Origin: an uncultured Saprospiraceae bacterium
Lineage (GTDB): Bacteria; Bacteroidota; Bacteroidia; Chitinophagales; Saprospiraceae
Assembly (NCBI GenBank): GCA_937139495.1
Contig: CAKZQC010000036.1
Span: 60,128 to 124,127 of the forward strand
Length of the DNA stretch: 64,000 nucleotides
Direction of reading: 5' to 3'
The notes below the pieces were generated by a model. That model saw nothing but the letters and a program-made list of their open reading frames with translations, was not told the origin of the DNA and searched no databases. Positions within the stretch are counted from its first letter, which is position 1. Every line of letters begins with the position of its first letter. This document shows, piece after piece, positions 24,517 to 32,950 of this stretch. A program made the position numbers and the translations under genes.

Positions 24517-25476
24517 ATGAAAAAATTAAGTTTCCTTCTGTTGGTGCTTAGCTGCTGCTTCGGGGCTACCCAAGTAACCGCCCAGCAAGATCCTTTATTT
24601 GCCCAATACAACAACAATGCTTTTTTGATTAATCCTGCTGTTGCAGGTTCTAAAGGCAATCATTCGCTCAATCTTTTTCACCGTTGGCAATGGGTTAGTT
24701 TCCCAGGTTCGCCTCAGACTTTTGGCGTCAACTACCAAGGTTTGGTTAAAGATCTACACGGTGTAGGCGTATTACTTTTTGGCGATATTACGGGTCCTTC
24801 TTCTCGCTATGGCGGCAAGGTTTCGTATGCGTTCCATATTCCATTGGCTGACCGCAAGTTGCGTTTGTCGATTGGTTTGGCTGGGCGTTTTGCTTACAAT
24901 ATTATTCGTACCAACGATATTCAGTTCATCGACCCCAATGATCAAGCGGTCGCCAATGCCGATGGTGGTGCTGGTAGTGGCGATGCAGAATTAGGCTTTT
25001 TCCTTTATGGCAAAAATTTCTACGTTGGTTTGTCTGCTCCAAATTTGATTCAGACCAAAATTGACTTTGGTCAAGGCAATGGCAGAGATCCAATTGCACA
25101 TGGTTACCGTCACTACTTCTTGAATGCGGGTTATAAGTTCCGTTTTCCTGAGAAAAACATCACGCTTGAGCCTTCTATCATGGTCAAGTATGTACAAGGA
25201 AATGTACCGCAGATTGATGGTGGTATTACGCTCCATGTGCTAGATGATGCCTTATCTTTTGGTATCTTTTACCGCTCGCCTGCTTTCTTGTCATTCCAAG
25301 CTAAGTTCTTGTTCGACAAAAAGATTCCAGTCTTGATTGGATTTGATGTTGCGTTGAATAATTTCCAACAATACAGCACTGGCTCTACCGAATTGATGAT
25401 TGGCTACGAGTTTGCTGGTCAAGATATGTTTGGCTCTCCTACGCCTGTAGAAGATGCTCCTAATGGAACATTGTAG
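24517..25476 (+). CDS. PorP/SprF family type IX secretion membrane protein
   Basis: The signature QQDPLFAQYNNNAFLINPAVAG directly follows a signal peptide (KKLSFLLLVLSCCFGATQVTAQ). These outer membrane beta-barrel proteins work with the T9SS, where SprF is needed to place SprB-type adhesins on the surface. I chose ATG 24517 (319 aa); an upstream GTG at 24490 adds nine residues before the signal peptide. The preceding T9SS type B protein is the likely cargo. Glycine/aromatic-rich strands and the final ELMIGYEF strand fit the barrel. Confidence 0.92.
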   Translation: MKKLSFLLLVLSCCFGATQVTAQQDPLFAQYNNNAFLINPAVAGSKGNHSLNLFHRWQWVSFPGSPQTFGVNYQGLVKDLHGVGVLLFGDITGPSSRYGGKVSYAFHIPLADRKLRLSIGLAGRFAYNIIRTNDIQFIDPNDQAVANADGGAGSGDAELGFFLYGKNFYVGLSAPNLIQTKIDFGQGNGRDPIAHGYRHYFLNAGYKFRFPEKNITLEPSIMVKYVQGNVPQIDGGITLHVLDDALSFGIFYRSPAFLSFQAKFLFDKKIPVLIGFDVALNNFQQYSTGSTELMIGYEFAGQDMFGSPTPVEDAPNGTL

Positions 25477-25500
25477 CTTATTTTGTATTTGTATAAAAGT

Positions 25501-25540
25501 AAAAATGAGTCATTCCTTAGTTGGAATGACTCATTTTTTT
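25501..25540. terminator. Bidirectional terminator
   Basis: AAAAATGAGTCATTCC pairs with GGAATGACTCATTTTT around TTAGTT, with A runs on the left and T runs on the right. It can terminate both porP/sprF (plus) and the DUF7710 gene (minus). Confidence 0.9.
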
Positions 25541-25553
25541 TGTGATACTATCG

Positions 25554-25844
25554 TTATACTTTTTCGCCATCCTCGAAATGCCAATGTTCCATAGAAGCAC
25601 AGCTAAAAGACTGAATAAATTTAGCTTCTTTTTGATAATCCCTTTTAGGCTTAAAAAACTCCTTTTGTATTGCCCAGTCATAAAGGCTAATACCTACTGG
25701 CATTTTATTGACAATACCTGTCAGTTTGTTTTGCCCAATAAATAGCTCCATCTCTCCCATAGAGTTAAATACAGCCGTTGGAAATCCAGCATCTACTCCG
25801 ATGAATACGTAGATAAAAGGTTCTTGGAAACAATGGTTTTTCAT
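25554..25844 (-). CDS. DUF7710 domain protein
   Basis: This 96-aa cytoplasmic protein matches DUF7710: an opening YVFIGVDAGFPTAVFNS, then WI-like GQNKLTGIVNKMPVGISLYDW, and a closing FIQSFSCASMEHWHFEDGE. The family is small and of unknown biochemical role; members are often isolated genes near toxin/immunity-type loci. It stands alone between the PorP/SprF gene and a remnant of a polymorphic toxin. That neighbourhood would suit an immunity function, but no direct evidence supports it. Confidence 0.75.
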   Translation of the reverse strand: MKNHCFQEPFIYVFIGVDAGFPTAVFNSMGEMELFIGQNKLTGIVNKMPVGISLYDWAIQKEFFKPKRDYQKEAKFIQSFSCASMEHWHFEDGEKV

Positions 25845-25892
25845 AACTTGATTTTTTGTTTTACTTCTTTTATAAACGATTTCTGTAAAGCA

Positions 25893-26417
25893 CTATTTAA
25901 AATACTCCTTCCCCAACTCATCTTTCCGCATAATGCCTTTTATTTTTCGCTCCAACCTTCGGAAGCTGCGGTTGCTAAAATCGGCATACGCAATACAATA
26001 TTTTTCCTTATTAATCATTACCCAAAAGCCATAACCGTCTAGCCCATAATCAGATACTCTAGTTCTAGTTCGTTTTCTATTTCGTTTCTTGATATTTAAG
26101 TCTATCCCATATCCCAACCCTTCCTCAAAAGAAAATGTATCACTAATGATTGGATAAACAGATATTATTAAACTTGAATTCATATACCCTGCAGATTCAT
26201 CTACAACATATATCCATTCATTGTTCACTCTATATTCACTTGTATCTAATGTACTTACTCCTAAATACAGTGTATCTAACACAACAACTTGACTACCAAC
26301 TTTTTTTTCCAAAGAAAAAGATGAGTAATCAATTCTTCTGAGCGAATATTGCCCATACAAATGGCTACTCATCAGCAGTAGAACCAACAAAATGACTCCA
26401 CTATTTCTTATTGACAT
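25893..26417 (-). CDS. Exported hypothetical protein downstream of toxin fragment
   Basis: A 174-aa protein with a signal peptide (NSGVILLVLLLMSSHLYGQ). I chose the ATG at 26417; the frame is open to an ATG at 26447, which would add a basic 10-residue extension. It overlaps the end of the Rhs-like fragment by 17 nt (47 nt with the longer start), indicating one transcript. The C-terminal half is rich in Lys/Arg with KKRNRKRTRTRVSDYG and GFWVMINKEKYCIAYADF. No family recognised. As a gene placed directly after a polymorphic toxin tail, an exported immunity protein is one possibility. Confidence 0.65.
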   Translation of the reverse strand: MSIRNSGVILLVLLLMSSHLYGQYSLRRIDYSSFSLEKKVGSQVVVLDTLYLGVSTLDTSEYRVNNEWIYVVDESAGYMNSSLIISVYPIISDTFSFEEGLGYGIDLNIKKRNRKRTRTRVSDYGLDGYGFWVMINKEKYCIAYADFSNRSFRRLERKIKGIMRKDELGKEYFK

Positions 26418-27285
26418 ACTGCGTTTCCATTTCATTGGTTTCTTCATTTTTTCGTCTATACAATGCTGCTCTTATAGTTCGATTTTTTTCATAAAATATT
26501 TCAGAATTGCCCTCATGACTCGGAATATCAACTCCCACTTTACTTCCATCTAATTCTTGTAAGTCAACAACACCTGTACTGAAATCATAGCCAACATCTT
26601 TTAATTCTGTTTCTAATAGTCGATTCCTTTCTTCCATAGACAAACTAGCATCATCGTATATATCTTTGATTCTTTGTATAGATGGAGGTAATGTTTGACC
26701 GAAGGCTTCTGCTGTTTCTATGTAATCTAGTTTTGACTTTAGTTCATCATTGACATCATACCCTATTGCTTCTTCTTTAATTACTCCATTTTGATTCGTT
26801 GTTTTCTTATAGCCTATTTCGCCTTTTTCAAACTGATAAGCATGCTCTAGCTCATCACTTAATGTCGCTTCTGTATTGGTTTCAAACCAAGATACTTTTA
26901 GATTGATTGTTGGATTTTCTTCATCAAAATCTGCTGTTGTATGCCCTTCCGCACCATGTGGCAAATTCTTAATTTTAGTTTTAGTGTCGATTTCATAAGT
27001 GATTTCAGAAGCCTCCAAAATATCCAACTCTGCTCTTTTCTCTTCACTTGATTTATTATATAATCGCTCGTAATCTTTTTTTGATTTTCGATTAGCAAAG
27101 GTAATTCCTGTTTCGTGGGTATCAGTCAACTGATCATTCGCTTTGAGTTGTGCTTGCTCTTTCTTATGTTTTTGAAGAGATACTTTAGCAACTCCAGCTA
27201 GCTCAGTAATTAATTTAAATTCCTGCTCATTAGCTGTTCCGCTTTTTTTGCTAATCGTTCTGTATTCTTTGCAAAGCAGAAACAA
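26401..27285 (-). pseudogene. Orphan C-terminal toxin-type tail of an Rhs/polymorphic protein
   Basis: The 294-aa frame has no ATG near its beginning (27285 is TTG, and the frame stays open to about 27373 without a start). It looks like the variable tip of a polymorphic toxin. The central motif TLSDELEHAYQFEKGEIGY resembles the HExxH zinc-metallopeptidase helix of Rhs tips, but Asp replaces the first His. EEAIGYDVNDEL follows, as in this group, where an Asp/Glu-rich segment completes the site. There is no Rhs core upstream, so this is likely an orphan cassette left by recombination. A silent tip store for recombination with a distant rhs gene is an alternative. Confidence 0.6.
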
Positions 27286-27315
27286 TCGTTTTAATCTCCG
27301 CTCAAATTGCTCAGC

Positions 27316-27346
27316 TTTAGTAGAGGTTATTACGAATAGATTCGTA
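27316..27346. repeat. Copy of the GAGGTTATTACG palindromic element
   Basis: AGAGGTTATTACGAATAGAT followed by TCGTA matches the reverse complement of the hairpin at 44191-44230 with very few changes. The inner part TACGAAT-AGA-TTCGTA is itself self-complementary. It is one of two copies seen in the window. Confidence 0.65.
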
Positions 27347-27435
27347 TAGTAAGAAAAATATCTTTTCTCGATTCATTTCATAAATGCTCGACTTCATAAC
27401 TAAGGCTATGAGTCTGGGCGTTTATTTCATGAATC

Positions 27436-27675
27436 AAAAAAATCTATCTTCTTACCCTCATACAACTCCACTCGCAATAACCTCTAGTCATTTTCTATTT
27501 TTTTTGATAATGGTATAGTATAATCATTATAAATATAATATAATTACTCCAAAAAAAGACGACCACTCCTAAAAAAAGAGTAGTCGTCCAAATGAGACTT
27601 TAGATCAGGTCTAACTTCTAGTATCTATCAGCAAAGCGGTCTTATTCAACCCAATGCTAACTTTTATTCTTTTCC
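27436..27675 (-). repeat. Dispersed repeat, split copy (partner at 45543-45668)
   Basis: The minus strand of 27609-27675 matches 45543-45608 at roughly 55 of 66 positions, and the minus strand of 27436-27486 matches 45617-45668 closely (shared GTAAGAAGATAGATTTTTTT). In this copy about 120 bp containing a terminator separates the halves; in the other copy only about 10 bp do. I found no coding capacity, so it may be a non-autonomous or decayed mobile element. Confidence 0.7.
27551..27588 (-). terminator. Rho-independent terminator, minus strand
   Basis: GACGACCACTC (27558-27568) pairs with GAGTAGTCGTC (27578-27588) with one mismatch; on the minus strand a T7 run follows (27557-27551). It probably ends the prolyl oligopeptidase transcript about 135 bp after that gene's stop. 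Confidence 0.8.
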
Positions 27676-27722
27676 AAAAAAATGACGCTAGCTAAAAAGT
27701 CTACACTTCTAAGCAAATCACT

Positions 27723-29945
27723 TTATTTCATACCCAAATTAAACATCAAGAACGCCAATTTATCGGCTTCTTCTCCAATCTGAGCTTGTGTAGATTTGCC
27801 TGCTCCGTGACCAGCTTTTTGGTCTATACGAAGCAAAATAGGCGTTTTGCCTGTGTGCTTTGCTTGTAGCTGTGCAGCAAACTTAAACGAGTGTGCAGGA
27901 ACAACACGGTCATCGTGGTCAGCCGTCATAATCATAGTAGCAGGATAAGCGATTGCCTTGACATTGTGTACAGGCGAGTATTTCAGCAAGTTTTTGTATT
28001 GCGTTTCGTCGTCGCTACGACCGTAGTCTTCCGCCCAAGCGGCACCAATCGTAAACTCATGATAGTGCATCATATCCAACACGCCCACGATGGGCAACGC
28101 TACTTTGTAGAGTTCTGGACGCTGCGTCATACACGCTCCTACTAGCAGTCCACCGTTGGAACCGCCTTCTATAGCTAGCTTGTTGGCGGCTGTATATTTT
28201 TCCGAAATCAAATATTCGGAAGCCGCAATAAAATCGTCAAATACATTTTGTTTCTTCAATTTCGTACCTGCTTCGTGCCAGTTTTTGCCCTTTTCGCCAC
28301 CGCCACGGATATTGGCTACGGCATAAATGCCGCCTTTCTCCAAGAACGGCAAACGCTTGACCGAGAAACTCGGCATCAACGAAACATTGAACCCACCATA
28401 ACCATACAATAGGGTTGGATTGTTGCCATCTCTGCGCACGCCTTTTTTATAGACAATACTCATTGGTACTTTGGTGCCGTCCTTCGATTGGTATTGTACA
28501 TATTCTATCTGAAAATCTTTTGGGTCAAAATCCACCTTGCTAGAACGCCAAACCGTTGTTTCCATCGTCTTGACATCAAACTTGCAAATGGTGTTGGGCA
28601 ATATGAACGAGCTCATAGAAAAATAAGCTTCGGCATCGTCTTTTTTGCCCACTGCGCCACTCAACGAAACAGGTGCCCCTACTCCTATCAAATTAGGCAA
28701 TTTGACATCTCCGACATACGTGCCATTCATTTCATAAACCGACAACAAATGCGTAATTTCTTTGGTGTATTTGGCAACCAAACGTCCGCCAATAATACGG
28801 ACATCATTCAGGACATTATCCGTCTGGCGAATAACTGGCTCCCAGTTTTTGGGTGCAGGATTATTGACATCTATCGCTATCAATTGGTATTTAGGAGCTT
28901 GATAATTGGTATAAACCAACAGCTTATCCCCAATATTACCAATCACGTTGTAATCATTTTTCAAATCTTCTACAATCGGTATAAAATCTTCATTTTTGCT
29001 GGCTGCTTTTTTGTAATACAACGCATTGCCGCTAGTCGATTCGCTGACACTCAACACCCAAAACTGCTCGTCTTCTGTCACCTCTACGCCATGCAATCGT
29101 TTGGGATAACTTCTGTCCGCAAAGATTAATTGATCTGCTGCTTGTTCTGTTCCTACCTTATGGTAATACACTTGGTGAAACTCATTTTCTTGCGTGTGTT
29201 TGTCCTTGCTAGCACTCTCGCTATAGCGACTATAAAAGAAGCCATCTTGATACCAAGAAATGCCCGAGTAACGAATCCAATCTACTTTGTCGCTCAATAA
29301 CTTACCTGTAGCTGTTTCTTTGATAGCGACCGAACGCCAATCCGAACCGGAAGCCGAGGTGGCATAAGCGGCATATTTCCCATCGCTAGAAAACGATACA
29401 CCGCCCAACGATACACTTCCATCTTTGGAGAAGGTATTGGGGTCAATAAATACTACTGGCTCGCTGTCCCATTTTTCTTGGGTATATAATATACTCTGTG
29501 CTTGCAGTCCTGTATTTTTATAGAAATACAAATTTTTGCCCTCCTTGAAAGGGGCAGAATAACGCTCATAATTCATCAACTTAGTCAGTCGCTTTTCGAG
29601 TGCTGCCCTTTGCGGAATATTCTGCAAATAGTTGTTGGCTAATTTACTTTGTGCATCAACCCATTTGTTGATGTCGGCATCTTTGTCGTCCGATACCGAC
29701 TCTTCTAGCCAACGGTAAGGATCTTGCACCTTAGTGCCAAAATAATCTTCTTCGACAACGACTTTTTTTGTGGTCGGATATTGTATATCAATCTTTTCTG
29801 GATCCATCAATGCTGTATTTTTCGATATTGTTTTGGTCACCACTTCGTGCTGTGGATTATCTGTTGTTGTTTTGTGGTCTTGCTCTTGACAACTGACTAC
29901 AATAGTAGTAGTGGCGAGCAACCAAGCTCCTATTTTCTTGTTCAT
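27723..29945 (-). CDS. Prolyl oligopeptidase family serine peptidase (S9A), lipoprotein
   Basis: This 740-aa enzyme cleaves proline-containing peptides. A lipobox ATTTIVVSC (Cys about residue 19) anchors it in the envelope. The N-terminal beta-propeller starts after DPYRWLEE, a hallmark of S9A. The catalytic domain shows YGYGGFN, then the nucleophile in EGGSNGGLL (Ser near 595), the Asp region TADHDDRVVP and the His in KAGHGAGKST. All catalytic elements are present and the length is typical. It is a single gene with its own terminator downstream and a divergent promoter region toward the Lys-rich protein gene. Confidence 0.95.
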   Translation of the reverse strand: MNKKIGAWLLATTTIVVSCQEQDHKTTTDNPQHEVVTKTISKNTALMDPEKIDIQYPTTKKVVVEEDYFGTKVQDPYRWLEESVSDDKDADINKWVDAQSKLANNYLQNIPQRAALEKRLTKLMNYERYSAPFKEGKNLYFYKNTGLQAQSILYTQEKWDSEPVVFIDPNTFSKDGSVSLGGVSFSSDGKYAAYATSASGSDWRSVAIKETATGKLLSDKVDWIRYSGISWYQDGFFYSRYSESASKDKHTQENEFHQVYYHKVGTEQAADQLIFADRSYPKRLHGVEVTEDEQFWVLSVSESTSGNALYYKKAASKNEDFIPIVEDLKNDYNVIGNIGDKLLVYTNYQAPKYQLIAIDVNNPAPKNWEPVIRQTDNVLNDVRIIGGRLVAKYTKEITHLLSVYEMNGTYVGDVKLPNLIGVGAPVSLSGAVGKKDDAEAYFSMSSFILPNTICKFDVKTMETTVWRSSKVDFDPKDFQIEYVQYQSKDGTKVPMSIVYKKGVRRDGNNPTLLYGYGGFNVSLMPSFSVKRLPFLEKGGIYAVANIRGGGEKGKNWHEAGTKLKKQNVFDDFIAASEYLISEKYTAANKLAIEGGSNGGLLVGACMTQRPELYKVALPIVGVLDMMHYHEFTIGAAWAEDYGRSDDETQYKNLLKYSPVHNVKAIAYPATMIMTADHDDRVVPAHSFKFAAQLQAKHTGKTPILLRIDQKAGHGAGKSTQAQIGEEADKLAFLMFNLGMK

Positions 29946-30148
29946 TTAGTGCGTGCTTTTTTTGATAATTAATTAGGCATTCGAGTAGAAATATATCCAT
30001 AAAACAAGCTTTAAAGGCTTACTTACTTCGTTTCTACTATCTTTTAGTTCACTAAAATAGAGAAGTTTGATAAAAAGAACACATAATATGTTGGTTCTTT
30101 ATTCACTTATCGAATATAGCTTGTATTTTTACAAAAAAAACAGACTTT

Positions 30149-31102
30149 ATGTATTCATTTTTATTGGTTGTGGGAGTCCTACTCTCTTCTATTTCTTTTT
30201 CGTTGGTTTCCACCAATACCCATCATTCGGCATTGCCAAACAAAGAATACTTGGCGACTCCCCTACCATTGGATACACTTCCGCCTACTGGGCAGGTAAC
30301 CATCACACCTATTGACGGAAGCAAAAAAAGAAAAAAGCCTAAAAAAAGTGCCGCTCCAAAAAAACAGAAAACGCCTAAGGAAAAAACACCAAAAAAAGTA
30401 ACTCGCACGCCCAAAACTAAACAGAAAAACAGTGCGAAAGCTCCAAAAAAAACGAAAACACTGAAGGAAGAAACGCAAAAAAAAGCGAAAACAAAACGCC
30501 CAAGAAAATCAAAAATAGATACGAGCAAATTGACGATAGTCGAGCAAATAGAATTATTGGGCAAAAAGCCCAGCACGCCACCGCAAGCTGACCTGATACA
30601 CCCTACTACGATACAACAGTGTGCGATGGCATTTGATGTCGTTGATGAGTTTACGGGACGACAAAAAAAGGGTGTTGCCCCACGTACTTTTTTTACGTTT
30701 ACGCCGCCTTCTTATCGCAAGTTTCTGAAAGATAAAGAGTTTATTGTCTGCCAGGGGTACTTGACCCAATCGACAGGCGAATTGATGGCACTGACCCTCC
30801 AGTTGACCATAGCCAGCAAGGAAGCTGGGGCTAAATTTGGGGCAATATTGCCCAATAGTAATTTAGTTATCAGCACCATGGAAGGCAAGAATTATTTATT
30901 GCGCACGTATGGCGGTGCCAAACCTGTGCTAGAAGGAGATGCCGTTATTTATGAGTGCAGCTATTCGATCGAAAAAGAGGATCTCAAGAAGCTGCGTACT
31001 GCCGAAATTGACCAAACACAATTGACGTTTGAGAAAGGAAATTTTACGTATGATGTCTATTATCTAGACTTTCTGAAAGACCAATTTCCCTGTTTTGATT
31101 AA
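30149..31102 (+). CDS. Exported protein with a long Lys-rich linker
   Basis: This 317-aa protein starts with a signal peptide (MYSFLLVVGVLLSSISFSLV). Residues about 58-125 are dominated by Lys, Pro and Thr (GSKKRKKPKKSAAPKKQ and on), an unstructured, strongly positive segment able to bind DNA, peptidoglycan-linked polymers or LPS. A compact C-terminal domain of about 180 residues follows (IQQCAMAFDVVDEFTG to DFLKDQFPCFD), with no family I recognise. The gene is divergent from prolyl oligopeptidase. The DNA is A-rich in the linker region, as expected from Lys codons. Confidence 0.75.
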   Translation: MYSFLLVVGVLLSSISFSLVSTNTHHSALPNKEYLATPLPLDTLPPTGQVTITPIDGSKKRKKPKKSAAPKKQKTPKEKTPKKVTRTPKTKQKNSAKAPKKTKTLKEETQKKAKTKRPRKSKIDTSKLTIVEQIELLGKKPSTPPQADLIHPTTIQQCAMAFDVVDEFTGRQKKGVAPRTFFTFTPPSYRKFLKDKEFIVCQGYLTQSTGELMALTLQLTIASKEAGAKFGAILPNSNLVISTMEGKNYLLRTYGGAKPVLEGDAVIYECSYSIEKEDLKKLRTAEIDQTQLTFEKGNFTYDVYYLDFLKDQFPCFD

Positions 31103-31195
31103 GAGCTTTTATATTTGTGCCAAACAAATTAGGCAACTGCCTACCAAAAGTACTAGAGTTTTTATATTTTAGCGACCTAAACAAACACACAACCA

Positions 31196-31744
31196 ATGCC
31201 ATTCATAGAGACAGGAATAAAAGATTTGAAGATATTTGAACCTCAAGTTTGGGGTGACGAAAGAGGTTATTTTTTTGAGAGCTTCAATAGCCAAACGTTT
31301 GAACAAGCGGGAATTGATGCCCAATTTGTACAAGACAATCAAGCCCGTTCTACTTATGGTGTACTGCGTGGATTGCATTACCAAACAGGAGAGTATGCAC
31401 AAGCCAAATTGGTGCGCGTACTAGAAGGAACGGTACTTGATGTGGTTGTGGACTTGCGTCCCGAATCGCCTACTTATGGCAAGCACGTCGGTGTAGAATT
31501 GAGTGCCGAAAACAAGCGTCAATTGTTTGTACCACGTGGTTTTGCTCACGGTTATGTCGTGCTATCGCCTACGGCAGAATTTTTCTACAAGTGCGATAAT
31601 TTTTATCACAAAGCCAGCGAAGGCGGATTGATATACAACGATCCTCAATTGAAAATTGACTGGAAAATTGATTTGGCAGCTGCTCAACTTTCAGACAAAG
31701 ATAAAGAGCTACCTACTTTTGGTAATCATATTCCTGTACGCTAA
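31196..31744 (+). CDS. rfbC: dTDP-4-dehydrorhamnose 3,5-epimerase
   Basis: RfbC/RmlC (182 aa) makes dTDP-4-dehydro-L-rhamnose in the dTDP-rhamnose pathway for surface polysaccharide. Family motifs are WGDERGYFFESFN near the N-terminus, FVQDNQARSTYGVLRGLHYQ with the catalytic His, LDVVVDLRPESPTYGKHV and FVPRGFAHGYVVLS. It is complete. No other rml genes are nearby, which is unusual but not rare. The TrmH-type gene begins within about 10 nt of its stop, so the two may be co-transcribed. Confidence 0.95.
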   Translation: MPFIETGIKDLKIFEPQVWGDERGYFFESFNSQTFEQAGIDAQFVQDNQARSTYGVLRGLHYQTGEYAQAKLVRVLEGTVLDVVVDLRPESPTYGKHVGVELSAENKRQLFVPRGFAHGYVVLSPTAEFFYKCDNFYHKASEGGLIYNDPQLKIDWKIDLAAAQLSDKDKELPTFGNHIPVR

Positions 31745-31753
31745 AAAAATATA

Positions 31754-32302
31754 ATTACCATCAAAAAAACAACGACTTTAGGACTACAACGTCTGTCCGT
31801 AGATGCTTATAAAAAAACGACCAAAACGCCCGTAGTGGTCTTGCTAGACAATGTCCGTTCGGCACTCAATGTCGGCTCGGCTTTTCGTACGAGCGATGCT
31901 TTTTTGATCGAAAGTATTGCCTTGTGTGGCATCACTGCCACACCTCCGCATAGAGAAATACTCAAAACGGCGATTGGGGCGACGGCTGCGGTCGATTGGC
32001 AACACTTCGAGACCACACTAGAGGCCGTAGAAAGCTACCAAGCAGCAGGCTATCAGGTATGGGCAGTTGAGCAAGCTGCCAACAGTACCCCCTTGCAAAA
32101 TATTGCTTTTGAGAGCGACCAGAAGTTAGTTTTGGTCTTCGGTAATGAAGTAAAAGGCGTAGATCAAGCGGTGATGAACGTCGTAGATGGAGCCATCGAA
32201 ATCCCTCAATTTGGCACCAAACATTCATTCAATATTTCGGTTTCGATGGGGATTGTATTGTGGCAAGTGGTACAGCAGGTTCGCCCTACTTTGTTTGAGT
32301 AG
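31754..32302 (+). CDS. TrmH/SpoU family RNA 2'-O-methyltransferase with non-ATG start
   Basis: The SPOUT fold motifs are clear: LLDNVRSALNVGSAFRTSDA, LVFGNEVKGVDQ and IPQFGTKHSFNISVSMG, which bind S-adenosylmethionine and RNA. The conserved N-terminal part (RLSVDAYKKTTKTPVVV) lies upstream of the first GTG (31835), yet no ATG, GTG or TTG exists before the in-frame stop at 31742. ATA 31751, ATT 31754 or ATC 31760 is the only way to include it; I mark ATT 31754. Target RNA (tRNA or rRNA) cannot be told from sequence. It may be translated by coupling with rfbC, whose stop is 9 nt upstream. Confidence 0.85.
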   Translation: MTIKKTTTLGLQRLSVDAYKKTTKTPVVVLLDNVRSALNVGSAFRTSDAFLIESIALCGITATPPHREILKTAIGATAAVDWQHFETTLEAVESYQAAGYQVWAVEQAANSTPLQNIAFESDQKLVLVFGNEVKGVDQAVMNVVDGAIEIPQFGTKHSFNISVSMGIVLWQVVQQVRPTLFE

Positions 32303-32312
32303 TGATTTTTTT

Positions 32313-32903
32313 CTATTTTACTTTCAATACATAAGTAGCTTGCCTAAAAAAGAATAAAACTCGCTTGCTTGATTGCTCCACCAAGGTCAAACCTAATTCC
32401 TCAAAAGTAGCTCGCCATTCCTTATCAGATTTATTCTGGTAAGTCATGCTCGAGTGCCCAAAATTGACAAGTGTATCCATGGCGTACGTCATGTACTGCT
32501 GCACGACATTGCTATACACATCTTCTATAATAATCAACTGTTGGCTCACTCTAGCAGCTTCGCGCAATACCACTATAGGATCAGGACAATGGTGCAATAC
32601 GGTCAATAATAATCCTGTATCAAAGTGTTGGTTGTCAAACGGCATCGTGCTACCATCATATACAATAGATTCGACGTCAGGCAATATTGACAAATTGGCG
32701 ACATCTATGGGCGTCGTCGCTATTCCTCGCCCACGAAGATGGTGTGTAATCATACCGTTTCCACTCCCAATATCGAGTATTTTTTGGTCTTTAGACAAAT
32801 GTGGCAAGACGGGTTGCAGTTTGTTTTTTATCCAATTCTTCCCCAAATTGCTCGCATAGAATTTACCAATTAGGTCTATTTTTCGTATCAAATGGAGCAG
32901 CAT
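32313..32903 (-). CDS. Class I SAM-dependent methyltransferase
   Basis: This 196-aa protein has motif I ILDIGSGNGMITHHL (about residues 42-56), the acidic strand 2 region and the LTVLHHCPDP post-motif typical of ubiE-type methyltransferases. The substrate is unknown. It converges with the TrmH-type gene, with only 10 bp between stops, and is followed upstream by the ClpB-like ATPase gene. The N-terminal residues LHLIRKIDLIGKFYASNLGK are slightly hydrophobic and may bind membranes. Nothing indicates truncation. Confidence 0.85.
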   Translation of the reverse strand: MLLHLIRKIDLIGKFYASNLGKNWIKNKLQPVLPHLSKDQKILDIGSGNGMITHHLRGRGIATTPIDVANLSILPDVESIVYDGSTMPFDNQHFDTGLLLTVLHHCPDPIVVLREAARVSQQLIIIEDVYSNVVQQYMTYAMDTLVNFGHSSMTYQNKSDKEWRATFEELGLTLVEQSSKRVLFFFRQATYVLKVK

Positions 32904-32950
32904 AAATAGATATTATATAGTACTAATAAAAGTTATGTAAACGGCAGTTT

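Larger units (their letters stand above)
27286..27722. other. Repeat-rich 437-bp gap upstream of toxin fragment
   Basis: There is no complete gene. It holds the palindromic copy at 27316-27346, the two halves of a dispersed repeat (27436-27486 and 27609-27675), and a minus-strand terminator at 27558-27588. Short stretches remain in frame with the toxin fragment up to about 27373. The gap looks like a recombination scar. Confidence 0.6.
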
